From assembly GCF_000316115.1 (NCBI RefSeq), contig NZ_JH993797.1, positions 5,752,486 through 5,816,485 of the forward strand: a stretch of DNA of 64,000 nucleotides. The letters are read 5' to 3'. How positions within the stretch are numbered: position 1 is the first letter of the stretch; every line of letters starts with the position of its first letter. Source of the DNA: Leptolyngbya sp. PCC 7375. GTDB lineage: Bacteria; Cyanobacteriota; Cyanobacteriia; Phormidesmidales; Phormidesmidaceae. Positions 1-8,812 of this stretch are shown in pieces. The position numbers and the translations under genes were made by a program. The notes beneath the pieces are model-generated. The model saw only the letters and a program-made list of their open reading frames with translations. It ran no database searches and had not been told where the DNA came from.

Positions 1-965
1 GAAAGATTAGTTCTTCCCCCCGTCTGCACATTGATCACGGTACGCATGGTAGCTCCAGCTCCGGGTAAACCACCGAACAAGCCAGCCGCACAATTACCAA
101 TACCTTGGCCAATTAGCTCACGGTCAGAATCATGTTGGGTGCGTGTAATACTATCGGCGACCAAGGATGTGAGCAGTGAATCTAAAGCTCCCAGTACAGC
201 CAGCATAATGCTGTACCCCAGCATGTCCTTAATAGCCCCCCAAGAGAAGTAGGGCATATGCAGGCTAGGCAAGCCCGAAGGAATATCACCAATGCGAGGA
301 ATACCGCTATCGGGGAAGAATCTCACTGATATATAGGTGCAAAGAACCAGGGCAATCAGAGGCGCTGGCAAGATGCGATTAAGCTTTGGCGGGGCAGCAA
401 ACACAATCGCTAGAGTCAGCAAACCCAGTCCGGCAGCAACAGGGTTGATATTATTAAAAACAGTTGGATACAGCAGAATTGAATCAACAACACCCCCTTG
501 CCCAACCGCCCCAAACAGAGGGCCAATTTGAATCAGGATAATAATCACCCCCACCCCTGACATAAATCCAGAGATAACGGTGTAGGGCATGAAAGTAATG
601 TATTTACCTAATCTCAAAAACCCCATCAAAATTTGAAACAGACCCCCCAACATAACCACCGTAAAGGCCATGGCGAGACCGGCCTCTGGGTACTTAGCCG
701 TCAGTGCCGCAAAGGTAGATGCCATGACTACCGTCATTGGGCCTGTCGGCCCCGAGACCTGGGAAGGAGTACCCCCAAACAGAGCAGCTAAAAAGCCAAC
801 AAACATGGCTCCATATAGCCCAGCAATGGGTCCTGCTCCAGAAGCAACACCAAAGGCCAGAGCTAAAGGTAAGGCAACAACCGCTGCCGTGACACCACCA
901 AATAAGTCTCCCCGCAGATTCTTGAAATTGAGACTTGGCAGTAGAACAGATGGAGACAATGCCAT
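1..965 (-). CDS. bicA: BicA-type SulP family bicarbonate/sulfate transporter (5' part, runs off the window)
   Basis: Reading the minus strand from the ATG at 965 gives 321 uninterrupted codons to the window edge. The product is a multi-span inner-membrane protein beginning MALSPSVLLPSLNFKNLRGD. It has the early SulP helix ALPLALAFGVASGAGP (about residues 31-46) and the motif VSGPTGPMTVV (70-80), both typical of cyanobacterial BicA, a Na+-dependent low-affinity bicarbonate transporter. The last visible part contains GAGATMRTV, another SulP signature. The C-terminal STAS domain should lie outside the window. The gene sits 30 bp downstream of an sbtA-like remnant on the same strand, which supports a carbon-uptake role. 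Some SulP proteins of this branch move sulfate or other anions, so the substrate is inferred. Confidence 0.85.
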   Translation of the reverse strand, partial: MALSPSVLLPSLNFKNLRGDLFGGVTAAVVALPLALAFGVASGAGPIAGLYGAMFVGFLAALFGGTPSQVSGPTGPMTVVMASTFAALTAKYPEAGLAMAFTVVMLGGLFQILMGFLRLGKYITFMPYTVISGFMSGVGVIIILIQIGPLFGAVGQGGVVDSILLYPTVFNNINPVAAGLGLLTLAIVFAAPPKLNRILPAPLIALVLCTYISVRFFPDSGIPRIGDIPSGLPSLHMPYFSWGAIKDMLGYSIMLAVLGALDSLLTSLVADSITRTQHDSDRELIGQGIGNCAAGLFGGLPGAGATMRTVINVQTGGRTNL

Positions 966-994
966 GATCGATATCTAACTCCAAACGTTTTGAA

Positions 995-1620
995 TTAAAT
1001 GAAAGTAAATAGAAATGCCGGTACTGAAGGGAAAAAATCGCTGGCAACTAGCTTCACTAACAAACTACCCACCAACAAAAAGGCCAAACCATTCGGGCAG
1101 GACTCCTGAAACATTCTCCCCAATCAAGTGTGTCTTGCAAACTCTTATCCTTGAGTCGATTGACAAACACTCTCACCGATAAAAGACCCATAATCATTGC
1201 TGGTGATGACATCAACGCTAAAGTAGCTACCAGATAATTGCCAACGTCAACATTGACTTGAGAGAGAAACGAACTAGCGGTTACAAATGTTACCGCACAA
1301 AGAAAGCTATCAATTGCCGAAATCGCTGAAGCATTGTAGAGATCAAGCTTTAGCCGTAAAATAAAGAAAGAATAAACAGAGACGACAGCAACCACCACCA
1401 CAGCTGACCTTAAGGCCATAGAAACCTCAGAACTCAAACCGCTTTCGTAGAATCCGTCCCCCCCATTAAAGCTGATGGCAACTAATAAATACACAAAGAA
1501 CAGCGTGGAGATCGACTGAGGGATCTCTAAGTCTGACTTGAGACACACAGCTGTCAGGCCAATAACGAAAAACAAGACAGGTGAGTTTAAAACATTCGAA
1601 AGAATCAAGCTAGAGTCCAT
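995..1620 (-). pseudogene. SbtA-like (DUF897) bicarbonate permease, frameshifted and truncated
   Basis: The frame from the ATG at 1620 (187 codons to a stop at 1057) matches the N-terminal half of the DUF897/SbtA sodium-bicarbonate symporter family: NVLNSPVLFF near the start, then KSDLEIPQ, and FILRLKLDLYNA and SPAMIMGLL further on. The expected YGSIS-like segment before AVTF is replaced by DSFLC, one residue shorter. Near 1110-1125 the similarity moves to another frame (FLLVGSLLVKLVASDFF, ending at the stop at 995-997). The protein then ends before the second membrane half, so about half of a usual SbtA (about 370 residues) is missing. It lies just upstream of bicA on the same strand. I infer a decayed gene; a short functional form or a sequencing error cannot be excluded. 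Confidence 0.65.
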
Positions 1621-1811
1621 AGCTCACTTTAGTAAAGTGCGGCGACCGATAGCAGCTGTGTGTCAAGTAAATTCAAACCTATCATCGAATGTGAAGCAGA
1701 GTATTGAAGAATACTTTTAGGTAATTATTTGCGAATATTTATTGAGTTATACGTAGCCAACGGGGTTTAAATACTCCATGATCACTCCCACAAGTTGTTG
1801 CGCCGCCAAGC

Positions 1812-2639
1812 TTATTCAGCCTGCGTATTCCATAGCTCTGTGGTTTGTCGTAGACTTACAAAGTCTCCATTTCCTAAAATTAGGTGATCTAACAAAGGAA
1901 TGCCTAAAATATTTGCTCCTTCCAGTAACTGACGGGTCAACGCTAAGTCAGCATCGCTGGGTTCAAGAATACCGGAGGGATGATTATGGGCGACAATCAC
2001 ACGGGTAGCCCCTTGTTTAATTACTTCACGAAAAATCTCTCTTGGGTGGGCTAGGGTTTCAGTGGCAGTACCGAGAGAAATAATTTTGGTGCCCAGGAGT
2101 CGATGTTTAACATCGAGCAGCGCGATCGCAAATCTCTCTTGCGATTGCCACATTAAATCTTGACTGAGGGCAGCAGCAGCTACGGCGGGATCATCCACTA
2201 CTGTGCGATCAGCAGGACGATTTTGCAAAACTCGCTTTCCCAGTTCTAAGGCGGCTAAGATGGCAGCAGCTTTCGCTTCTCCGACACCGGATATGGTCAT
2301 CAGCTCCTGCGGTGTAACAGTTCGTAAAGCATCCAGGGCTGTGGCACTATCCTGGGCAAGTTCATTGAGAATACATTGACCGAGATTCACCGCTGACAGC
2401 TTATGACCACGGCTAACCCCTGTACCCAGCAAAATCGCCAGCAGTTCAGCCAACGTTAAATTTTTCGCACCATAGGCCATCAATCGCTCGCGGGGACGTT
2501 GCTCCGTCGGCATATCTTTAACCCGCAGATTGTAGCGTTTGTGAATCTGCTCTTGGCTGCGATCGCAGGTAAGTGTCATAGGTAGAGGTGCAATGGCATA
2601 ATAATCACCGCACTGTTTTCTAAAGCAGCGCGGCATCAT
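1812..2639 (-). CDS. radC: RadC family JAB-domain protein
   Basis: The 275-residue frame contains the RadC arrangement: RPRERL near residue 48, a helix-hairpin-helix-like segment (ISGVGEAKAAAI, 116-127) and the C-terminal JAB/MPN metalloprotease-like motif AHNHPSG (217-223) with an Asp eight residues after it. Despite its name, the family's role in DNA repair is unproven; related domains bind zinc. Homologues usually begin close to a segment like YNLRVKDMP (36-44), so the ATG at 2579 (residue 21) is a more natural start than the one at 2639. No convincing ribosome binding site decides between them. It stands alone, divergent from the DUF1824 gene. Confidence 0.9.
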   Translation of the reverse strand: MMPRCFRKQCGDYYAIAPLPMTLTCDRSQEQIHKRYNLRVKDMPTEQRPRERLMAYGAKNLTLAELLAILLGTGVSRGHKLSAVNLGQCILNELAQDSATALDALRTVTPQELMTISGVGEAKAAAILAALELGKRVLQNRPADRTVVDDPAVAAAALSQDLMWQSQERFAIALLDVKHRLLGTKIISLGTATETLAHPREIFREVIKQGATRVIVAHNHPSGILEPSDADLALTRQLLEGANILGIPLLDHLILGNGDFVSLRQTTELWNTQAE

Positions 2640-2721
2640 GATTTAGTGAGCCCATCAGCCCGCCTAAGAGCGACCTTATCACCACGAAATCATAGCGAAG
2701 CCTACATTTTACTCAGACGCT

Positions 2722-3147
2722 ATGCTAAACCTCACCCCGTCACCCACCAACCTTAAAAAGGTCCGCCAGCAGTTAGCGCAATTTAGCTGTTTGGCAGTCC
2801 CCCCCCAGCTGTCTAAAGCGCAGAAGCGTGATCTCATTAATGCTCTGCTATGGTTTAGCGATTTAGCTGACTACGAAACCCTGGGTGTATGTACCGATAC
2901 CCTGGCCGAAGGCAAAGCAGCAACCGAAGTCTATGTCGGTCGCCTCAGCCGTCCCATCAATTTAGACTTGCCTGAACGAGACGGTGCTATTTACCTCAAG
3001 TTCAATACCCTCAAAGGCGCTTGGTATCTAGATGACTATGCAGGACCCAATCGCGGCGTTTTGGTCTCCTTCCACGCTAGTGAGCCCGAGTATGACCTGG
3101 TTAATGGCACCTATGGCCCTTTTCCGTTGGACTTATTTGATGAATGA
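2722..3147 (+). CDS. DUF1824 family protein
   Basis: This 141-residue soluble protein matches the cyanobacterial DUF1824 family. It has an N-terminal helical half with the pattern LLWFSDLADYETLGVCTDT (about 43-61), then IYLKFNTLKGAWYLDDYAGPNRGVLVS and the closing NGTYGPFPLDLFDE. The length is normal for the family. No catalytic residues are apparent and no function is known to me; the family is widespread in cyanobacteria, so this is likely a core gene. It is divergent from radC, with 82 bp between the two annotated starts, and ends before a strong hairpin. Confidence 0.8.
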   Translation: MLNLTPSPTNLKKVRQQLAQFSCLAVPPQLSKAQKRDLINALLWFSDLADYETLGVCTDTLAEGKAATEVYVGRLSRPINLDLPERDGAIYLKFNTLKGAWYLDDYAGPNRGVLVSFHASEPEYDLVNGTYGPFPLDLFDE

Positions 3148-3195
3148 TCGTTAGTCGATGCGCAAGGGATCGATTAACCATAAACCAGCCTCCAG

Positions 3196-3241
3196 GGGCG
3201 TACGTCGGTACGCTCCAGTAGGGGCGTACCGACGTACGCCC
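3196..3241. terminator. Long perfect hairpin between convergent genes
   Basis: Two 18-bp arms (3196-3213 and 3224-3241) are perfectly complementary around a 10-nt loop. The arms are GC-rich (GGGCGTACGTCGGTACGC) and each contains short internal GTAC palindromes. It sits between the DUF1824 gene (+) and the response regulator (-), where a bidirectional terminator is expected, but no T-run follows. It may instead be a copy of a dispersed palindromic repeat. Confidence 0.6.
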
Positions 3242-3313
3242 TTCAAGATGTCAGCAAATATCCACCGCACTCTATTGGATGCACTGCTGCTGTGCATCCT
3301 TACAAAGCGAGAC

Positions 3314-4012
3314 CTACGTAGTTACCAACCCATGCTCTAGGGCAAATCGGACTAGCTCCGTACGGCTATTAGTACCGGTCTTACCAAATAAGCGACTGAC
3401 GTACTTTTCGACGTTGCGGACTGTGGTGCCCAGACGACTGGCAATCTCTTTATTCATGAGACCTTCTGCCACCAGGTTTAATACATCCTGTTCGCGGGGT
3501 GTCAGATCAATACGAATCGGCGATGTTTTTTGGGGGATCGTTCCCCGCTGTGTGAGTAGAGCCTTAATTTCCTCAATTTGGCGGGCCATAGCAGCGATAT
3601 CAGGCACGGTCCCAGCTTCTGGTGTACGTGCGGCCTGGCGTTCGATCAGGTTACTAACCATGGCCACCAGCTCTTCTGGATCAAACGGTTTGGATAGGTA
3701 GGCATCACAGCCAGCGTTGTAGCCCTGGATGCGATCGCTAGTCATCCCACGGGCCGTCAGAAAAATTACCGGTAGCGATTTGTAGCGAGGATCTTCACGC
3801 ACCTGCTTAAGAAAGGTATAGCCATCCACCTCAGGCATCATAATGTCTGAGATCAGCACATCCGGGGGTTCCTGCTGCAATAGCTCTAGTCCTTCAGTGG
3901 CATTGCTAGCTGTGCGCACCTGAAAGTCACTGTCTTCTAAATAGGCTTGAACCGCCTCACGCAAGCCGGGCTCATCATCTACCAACAGGACTCGTTTAGC
4001 TGCCTCTGCCAT
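3314..4012 (-). CDS. Response regulator, NarL/LuxR type (Rre1/Ycf29-like)
   Basis: This is a two-domain cytoplasmic regulator of 232 residues. The N-terminal receiver domain (1-125) shows the acidic pair D12-D13, the predicted phosphorylation site D56 in SDIMMP, T86 and K108. A linker follows, then a LuxR-type helix-turn-helix from about residue 165 (LTPREQDVLNLVAEGLMNKE, ending with a recognition helix in VRNVEKYVSRLF). The C-terminal pattern EKYVSRL..KT...SRTELVRFA resembles cyanobacterial and plastid Rre1/Ycf29 regulators. That assignment is from memory of the family and is less certain than the domain call. No sensor kinase is adjacent. Confidence 0.85.
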   Translation of the reverse strand: MAEAAKRVLLVDDEPGLREAVQAYLEDSDFQVRTASNATEGLELLQQEPPDVLISDIMMPEVDGYTFLKQVREDPRYKSLPVIFLTARGMTSDRIQGYNAGCDAYLSKPFDPEELVAMVSNLIERQAARTPEAGTVPDIAAMARQIEEIKALLTQRGTIPQKTSPIRIDLTPREQDVLNLVAEGLMNKEIASRLGTTVRNVEKYVSRLFGKTGTNSRTELVRFALEHGLVTT

Positions 4013-4526
4013 GGCTTTTCCTTTGATGCTACAGTTCCTAAGCTTAATCGGAATTGGGCACTCTCATCATATGTAGTCCCCAACTCTGGGAAATACTATC
4101 TTCCCACTTTACTGTTGACCATCGTTGGTGCAAAGCTCGTCAAAATTCCATTCGTTTCGCTCAGGGTCACGGCACCTGGATAGACCCACAAAACCAGGAT
4201 GAAATCGCTGTCATTTAAGAAGAACTGATATCAATTCCTGACATTTATCAGTAAATTACCAGTGGCAACATTTGGGCATAAGACTCCTTGTAGACCTGTA
4301 TTCAGAACTCACACAGCAGTCTGTGCAAGGTTAAAAAATATACATATTTGCTCGTAGACAACTGCTGCAATTGATACCATTTGGGTCCTTTCACGATAGG
4401 ATGATTAAGAATCATCTAAACTCCGACCGGAATACCGGGGTTTATGAGATTCTGAGCGCAACTAGCCTAATCACATGGCTTTAATGCAAGCGTTGTTGAT
4501 GTAAGGAAATATCAGGAAATTCGGTT
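4013..4526. other. Intergenic region between divergent regulator and peroxiredoxin
   Basis: This 514-bp stretch lies upstream of both the response regulator (-) and the peroxiredoxin (+). I see no convincing gene: the 78-codon frame at 3947-4183 overlaps the regulator and has no recognisable features. It should hold both promoters. A dyad at 4400-4416 is listed separately. Confidence 0.6.
4400..4416. promoter_or_regulatory. Dyad upstream of peroxiredoxin, possible operator
   Basis: GATGATT-AAG-AATCATC is a perfect 7-bp inverted repeat, 111 bp before the peroxiredoxin start codon. It resembles the general form of Fur/PerR family boxes but does not match a consensus closely. A role in controlling the peroxiredoxin is inference. 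Confidence 0.3.
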
Positions 4527-5168
4527 ATGGCTCTTCAACTAGGGGATCAGGTCCCAGATTTTACCCAGAAATCTTCCGCTGGGGATATCAATTTCTATGA
4601 ATGGGCTGGCGACAGCTGGGTCGTTCTTTTCTCTCACCCTGCTGACTACACCCCCGTTTGCACCACTGAACTAGGTACTGTAGCCAAGTATCGAGCTGAG
4701 TTTGACAAGCGCAACGTTAAAACTATCGCCCTCAGCGTTGACGGTGTAGAATCTCACCAGGGTTGGATTGGTGACATCAACGCAACCCAGAGCACTAGTG
4801 TTGACTATCCCATCTTGGCTGACGAAGACAAGAAAGTGTCTGAGCTATATGGGATGATTCACCCCAACTCCAGCACTGGTAACACCTTGACTGTACGCTC
4901 CGTATTTGTCATTGATCCCAACAAGAAGCTACGTCTCACCATTACTTACCCAGCTAGTACTGGTCGTAACTTTGATGAGATTCTACGGGTCATTGACTCC
5001 CTACAGTTGACTGATTACCACAAGGTTGCCACCCCCGCTAACTGGCAAGATGGTGGCGACTGTGTCGTTGTACCCTCAATCTCTACTGAAGATGCGAAGC
5101 AGCAGTTTCCCAAGGGGGTTACAGAACTCAAGCCGTATCTGCGTATGACTCCCCAGCCTAACAAGTAG
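4527..5168 (+). CDS. 1-Cys peroxiredoxin (Prx6 family)
   Basis: This 213-residue thiol peroxidase contains the peroxidatic cysteine C45 in HPADYTPVCTTELG (37-50), and FVIDPNKKLR in the middle of the protein. The long C-terminal extension (DYHKVATPANWQDGGDCVVV and onward) marks the Prx6/1-Cys group rather than the typical 2-Cys group. The enzyme reduces hydrogen and organic peroxides in the cytoplasm. An AGGAAA-like ribosome binding site lies upstream of the ATG. The gene is monocistronic, with a hairpin plus T-run 30 bp after the stop, and has a long upstream region consistent with stress regulation. Confidence 0.93.
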   Translation: MALQLGDQVPDFTQKSSAGDINFYEWAGDSWVVLFSHPADYTPVCTTELGTVAKYRAEFDKRNVKTIALSVDGVESHQGWIGDINATQSTSVDYPILADEDKKVSELYGMIHPNSSTGNTLTVRSVFVIDPNKKLRLTITYPASTGRNFDEILRVIDSLQLTDYHKVATPANWQDGGDCVVVPSISTEDAKQQFPKGVTELKPYLRMTPQPNK

Positions 5169-5195
5169 GCAATAACATCCACTCTGCTGGAACCA

Positions 5196-6515
5196 TCAAG
5201 GATGCTCCACTGGGGCGTCCTTTTTTCGTGCCATAGTACAGGAACATTGCTTCACGGGAATTGCAATTGTAAATGTTGTCCCTGTGGCATCGCTGGACTC
5301 ACAGATTAACTGGCCATGGTGCCGTTCATGAATGATCTGATAACTAATGGACAGTCCCATACCCGTCCCTTTACCCACCGGCTTAGTCGTGAAAAAAGGA
5401 TCAAACAGCCGTGCCTGAATATGAGGTGGAATGCCTGGTCCACCGTTATGGATAGCAACAATTGCCTGCTGCTGCTCTAACCGAGTCGAAATCTTAATTT
5501 CCAGGGGTGTAGCATTGTGGTCAATGGTCTCCTCTAACGCATCAATAGCATTGGTCAAGAGATTCATAAACACTTGATTGAGCTGTCCTGCATAACATTC
5601 AATGGCAGGTAAATCACCATACTGTTTTTGAACAACGATGCCAGAACGTTGGTTATTAGCCTTAAATCGATGCTCTAAAATCATCAACGTGCTGTTAATG
5701 CCATCATGGAGATTAACAGTTTTCATTTCCGCCTCGTCCATGCGCGAGAATGTGCGCAGTGACGATACAATTGCTCGAATGCGCTCAGCCCCCACTTGCA
5801 TAGAGGCCAATACTTTAGGTAGATCAGCAGAGAGAAAATCAAAATCGATCTCATCTAGCATGGCTTGCACACTAGCCGTGGGCTGGGTATGCCCAGACCG
5901 ATAGGCATCAATCAGATCCATTAGTTCCTCTGTGTAGGATTGGGCATGGCGAATATTGCCATAGATGAAATTAACGGGGTTATTAATTTCATGGGCAACT
6001 CCAGCCATTAGTTGCCCTAAGCTGGACATTTTTTCATTCTGCACCAGCTGTAGCTGGGTTTGCTGTAATTCTTGTAAGGCATCTGCCAAAGCCTCAGGAC
6101 CAACGACGGCAGACTGCTCATAACATTGGGTCACATCCTGGCATTCGGTCAAAATTAACCGATTGCCTGGCAGCAATGAAATCAAAGACTTGCGAACGAA
6201 AATTGTGCTGGCGCGCCGTGAGTATCGCGTTGTGAATTCAATACAGTCTCCGTGGCGAATGACCTGGGCATCTGCCTGGGCAAAGTCTGCGATTTGGGCC
6301 AGGGGCAAGAGCTCTCGATCGGTCTGAGGAAGCTTGGTCCTCACCCCTCTGATCGGACCGTGCTCCCACAGGCGATAGCTGGCATCATTGGCATAGAGCC
6401 ATTTTCCCTTAAGGGTTTTAAGGTGAATCGCTGTGCTCAAATGGTTGAATAGCGTTGTCCATAACTGATGGCTATTCGCCAGGGTTTCAAAGGTTGCGCT
6501 GCCTTGAACCATCAA
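5196..6515 (-). CDS. Sensor histidine kinase with N-terminal PAS-like domain
   Basis: This 439-residue kinase has no obvious membrane segment. Residues 15-130 look like a PAS-type sensory domain (GKWLYANDASYRLW at 36-49). A coiled linker (about 140-163) leads into the dimerisation/H-box SSLGQLMAGVAHEINNP, with phospho-acceptor H175. The catalytic domain shows the N-box LLTNAIDAL, a G1 box with GGPGIPP, the F-box FDPFFTTKPVGKGTG and a G2 box GMGLSIS, so the ATPase should be active. No response regulator is adjacent; the nearest lies about 1.2 kb away, beyond the peroxiredoxin. The 3' end converges on the peroxiredoxin terminator, which overlaps the last codons. Confidence 0.9.
   Translation of the reverse strand: MMVQGSATFETLANSHQLWTTLFNHLSTAIHLKTLKGKWLYANDASYRLWEHGPIRGVRTKLPQTDRELLPLAQIADFAQADAQVIRHGDCIEFTTRYSRRASTIFVRKSLISLLPGNRLILTECQDVTQCYEQSAVVGPEALADALQELQQTQLQLVQNEKMSSLGQLMAGVAHEINNPVNFIYGNIRHAQSYTEELMDLIDAYRSGHTQPTASVQAMLDEIDFDFLSADLPKVLASMQVGAERIRAIVSSLRTFSRMDEAEMKTVNLHDGINSTLMILEHRFKANNQRSGIVVQKQYGDLPAIECYAGQLNQVFMNLLTNAIDALEETIDHNATPLEIKISTRLEQQQAIVAIHNGGPGIPPHIQARLFDPFFTTKPVGKGTGMGLSISYQIIHERHHGQLICESSDATGTTFTIAIPVKQCSCTMARKKDAPVEHP
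5198..5226 (+). terminator. Rho-independent terminator of the peroxiredoxin gene
   Basis: An 11-bp stem with two G-U pairs (5198-5208 / 5212-5222) and a 3-nt loop runs into six Ts (5221-5226). It lies inside the last codons of the convergent histidine kinase gene. Confidence 0.75.
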
Positions 6516-6669
6516 CTTTTCCTACTTCATACCCACGGGTTTAGATTGCCCGGATTGTCGACTACCAAAACTCAAAGTTGGGCAATGCCCCCTTTGTTTT
6601 AGATGTGGTTTAGGGCAAATGTCTTTACGATGTAAAGCGGTCAGGTAATTGTTATGGAGAGAGATAGGA

Positions 6670-7626
6670 GTGCTATCGCGTCGCCTTTTTTTGCAAGCTG
6701 GGCTCGGACTAATTCCCTGGCGCAGGACACAGCCATTGACCATGCAGCTCGACTGGCGACTCAATGCTCAATTTGCTGGACTCTGTGTAGCAGAAACCCA
6801 TGGAGAGTATCGCCGCCAGGGACTGGCCGTCACCCTAAATCCGGCACCGCCCAATCTGGATGTGGTGAAAACAGTGGCTTCACAACCCCATACCCTTGGC
6901 TGTGCTGAGGAGTCGCTGATTTTAGCAGCCCAGGCTCAGGGAGTAGATGTGGTTGCGATCGCAACCATGCTCCAAGCATCTCCGTTAGCCCTCATGAGTC
7001 TGCCCCAAAAAGGCCTCAGCCAGCTCCAACAGCTACCCGGCAAACGCGTTGGCGTCCATAGCGACGGTCGCAAAGCCTTAGAACAGGTTCTATCCCAAAA
7101 TCATATCCCTTCAGACCCAATCGATATTGTCACCATTCCCTATCGCAACAAGCATCAGCGTCTAATCAATGGCGAATTCGATGCTGTCCAATGCTATGCC
7201 CTGGATGAACCCCTAGATTTTGCCCGTCGTCTGGGCCAGTCACCAACAGTGTTGACCTTTCATGACTACGGGTTCGATGCTTACAGCCAAGTAATTTTTG
7301 CCCCTACCCAGTTAGTTGCCAAGCACCCTCAAACCATAAAACGCTTTTTGACCGCCACGTTTGCAGGCTGGCACTGGGCCATCAATCATCCCGAACAAAC
7401 CGCTCGTCTGTTGGTAGAGCAATACGTTGAACCAAACTACCAAGATCTCGATTATCAAACCCAATCCCTCAAGATCATTGCCAACTATGTACAAAACAGT
7501 AACCAGACTATCGGCATCCTCAATGCAACACGGTGGCAGCACTCTGCTCAGCAACTTGCCCAGGCCGGTTTAATTGATACACTGCCACCGTTAGCCACCT
7601 CAATTGACCTTAGCCTTTGGCCATAA
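6670..7626 (+). CDS. ABC transporter substrate-binding protein, NMT1/SsuA-like, Tat signal
   Basis: This periplasmic binding protein of about 318 residues resembles the NMT1/THI5/SsuA group: MQLDWRLNAQFAGLCVAETHGEY near the start, then LPGKRVGVHSDG and an internal NGEFDAVQCYALDEP. The N-terminus LSRRLFLQAGLGL looks like a twin-arginine signal without a lipobox cysteine. I favour the GTG at 6670, placed just after GGAGAGAG; a TTG at 6649 would add seven residues. No permease or ATPase gene is adjacent, so it is an orphan component, and the substrate (a pyrimidine precursor, sulfonate or nitrile-like compound in relatives) cannot be told. Confidence 0.8.
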   Translation: MLSRRLFLQAGLGLIPWRRTQPLTMQLDWRLNAQFAGLCVAETHGEYRRQGLAVTLNPAPPNLDVVKTVASQPHTLGCAEESLILAAQAQGVDVVAIATMLQASPLALMSLPQKGLSQLQQLPGKRVGVHSDGRKALEQVLSQNHIPSDPIDIVTIPYRNKHQRLINGEFDAVQCYALDEPLDFARRLGQSPTVLTFHDYGFDAYSQVIFAPTQLVAKHPQTIKRFLTATFAGWHWAINHPEQTARLLVEQYVEPNYQDLDYQTQSLKIIANYVQNSNQTIGILNATRWQHSAQQLAQAGLIDTLPPLATSIDLSLWP

Positions 7627-7730
7627 GGCTTTACGTTTCTTTTTATTCTTTTCCGCCGTTCCCCATGTCCCATTCACCATTAGGATAAAAAGACTGATTA
7701 TTACCCAACGTTTACTGCACGAAGGCTCCT

Positions 7731-8723
7731 ATGGATATCAAGCAAGGTTTTGTTGGCACCGTTGGCAACACCCCGCTGATTCGGCTCAATAGCTTCTCCG
7801 ACGAAACTGGCTGTGAAATCTTAGGTAAAGCTGAATTTCTCAATCCCGGTGGTTCAGTTAAGGATCGAGCTGCTCTTTTTATGATTGAAGAGGCTGAAAA
7901 GAAAGGATTACTAAAACCCGGTGGCACCGTTGTTGAAGGGACGGCTGGCAACACTGGTATTGGTCTAACACACATCTGTAATGCCAAGGGCTACAGGTGC
8001 GTTATCATCATTCCCGAAACACAATCTAAAGAGAAAATTGATCTGCTCCGAACCTTAGGTGCAGAGGTACGCACTGTTCCAGCTGTTCCGTATCGCGACC
8101 CCAACAACTATGTTAAAGTATCGGGCCGTCTAGCCGAAGAAATGGACAATGCTATCTGGGCAAATCAGTTTGAAAATTTGGCCAACCGACAGGCTCATTA
8201 TGAAACCACTGGCCCCGAAATCTGGCAGCAGACCGATGGCACAATTAACGCCTGGGTTGCGGCAACAGGTACCGGCGGCACCTATGCCGGTACAGCGATG
8301 TTTCTTAAAGAAAAAAATCCTGACATTAAGTGTGTAGTAGCTGACCCCATGGGCAGCGGTTTATACAGCTACGTCAAAACAGGTGAAATCAAGGCTGAAG
8401 GCAACTCTATTACCGAAGGCATCGGCAACGGTCGCGTTACCGGCAACATGGCTGGAGCCCCTGCCGATGATGCCATTCAAATTGATGACCCTGAAGCGTT
8501 GCGCGTGGTTTATCAGCTTCTGTATAAAGATGGTCTCTACATGGGTGGGTCCGTAGGCATCAATGTAGGCGCAGCAGTTGCCCTTGCTAAGCAAATAGGC
8601 CCCGGCCACACCATCGTCACCGTACTGTGTGATAGCGGCTCTCGCTACCAGTCAAAAATATTTAACCGAGCATGGCTAGAGACTAAAGGTCTTTGGTCCG
8701 ATCAGTTACTGCCACCCTATTAG
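7731..8723 (+). CDS. cysK: Cysteine synthase A (O-acetylserine sulfhydrylase)
   Basis: This 330-residue PLP enzyme of fold type II makes cysteine from O-acetylserine and sulfide. The PLP lysine is K44 in NPGGSVKDRA (38-47). TAGNTG (71-76) and GTGGT (180-184) bind substrate and the cofactor phosphate. The family ending with SGSRYQSK is present. The length is normal. It lies 104 bp downstream of the binding-protein gene, too far to be sure of an operon, and is followed by a strong hairpin. Confidence 0.92.
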   Translation: MDIKQGFVGTVGNTPLIRLNSFSDETGCEILGKAEFLNPGGSVKDRAALFMIEEAEKKGLLKPGGTVVEGTAGNTGIGLTHICNAKGYRCVIIIPETQSKEKIDLLRTLGAEVRTVPAVPYRDPNNYVKVSGRLAEEMDNAIWANQFENLANRQAHYETTGPEIWQQTDGTINAWVAATGTGGTYAGTAMFLKEKNPDIKCVVADPMGSGLYSYVKTGEIKAEGNSITEGIGNGRVTGNMAGAPADDAIQIDDPEALRVVYQLLYKDGLYMGGSVGINVGAAVALAKQIGPGHTIVTVLCDSGSRYQSKIFNRAWLETKGLWSDQLLPPY

Positions 8724-8747
8724 GGCAGGCTCCAATAGGGTGTGAAC

Positions 8748-8777
8748 TATGGGCACAAAGATTATGGGCACAAAGAT
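8748..8777. repeat. Perfect 15-bp tandem duplication
   Basis: TATGGGCACAAAGAT occurs twice in direct succession (8748-8762 and 8763-8777) in the cysK 3' region. It is probably a slippage product. Confidence 0.85.
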
Positions 8778-8812
8778 ATAAATGGCTGGCTCAGCTAGTC
8801 AGAGCAACAACC

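Noticed and set aside
31..978. Three plus-strand ORFs (31-252, 337-531, 670-978) and the minus ORF 694-1047
   Set aside because: They are shadows of the bicA reading frame on the minus strand, which is open across the whole stretch and encodes a clear SulP protein.
6522..6764. 80-codon minus-strand ORF between the histidine kinase and the binding-protein gene
   Set aside because: It overlaps the start of the binding-protein gene and has no protein-like pattern.
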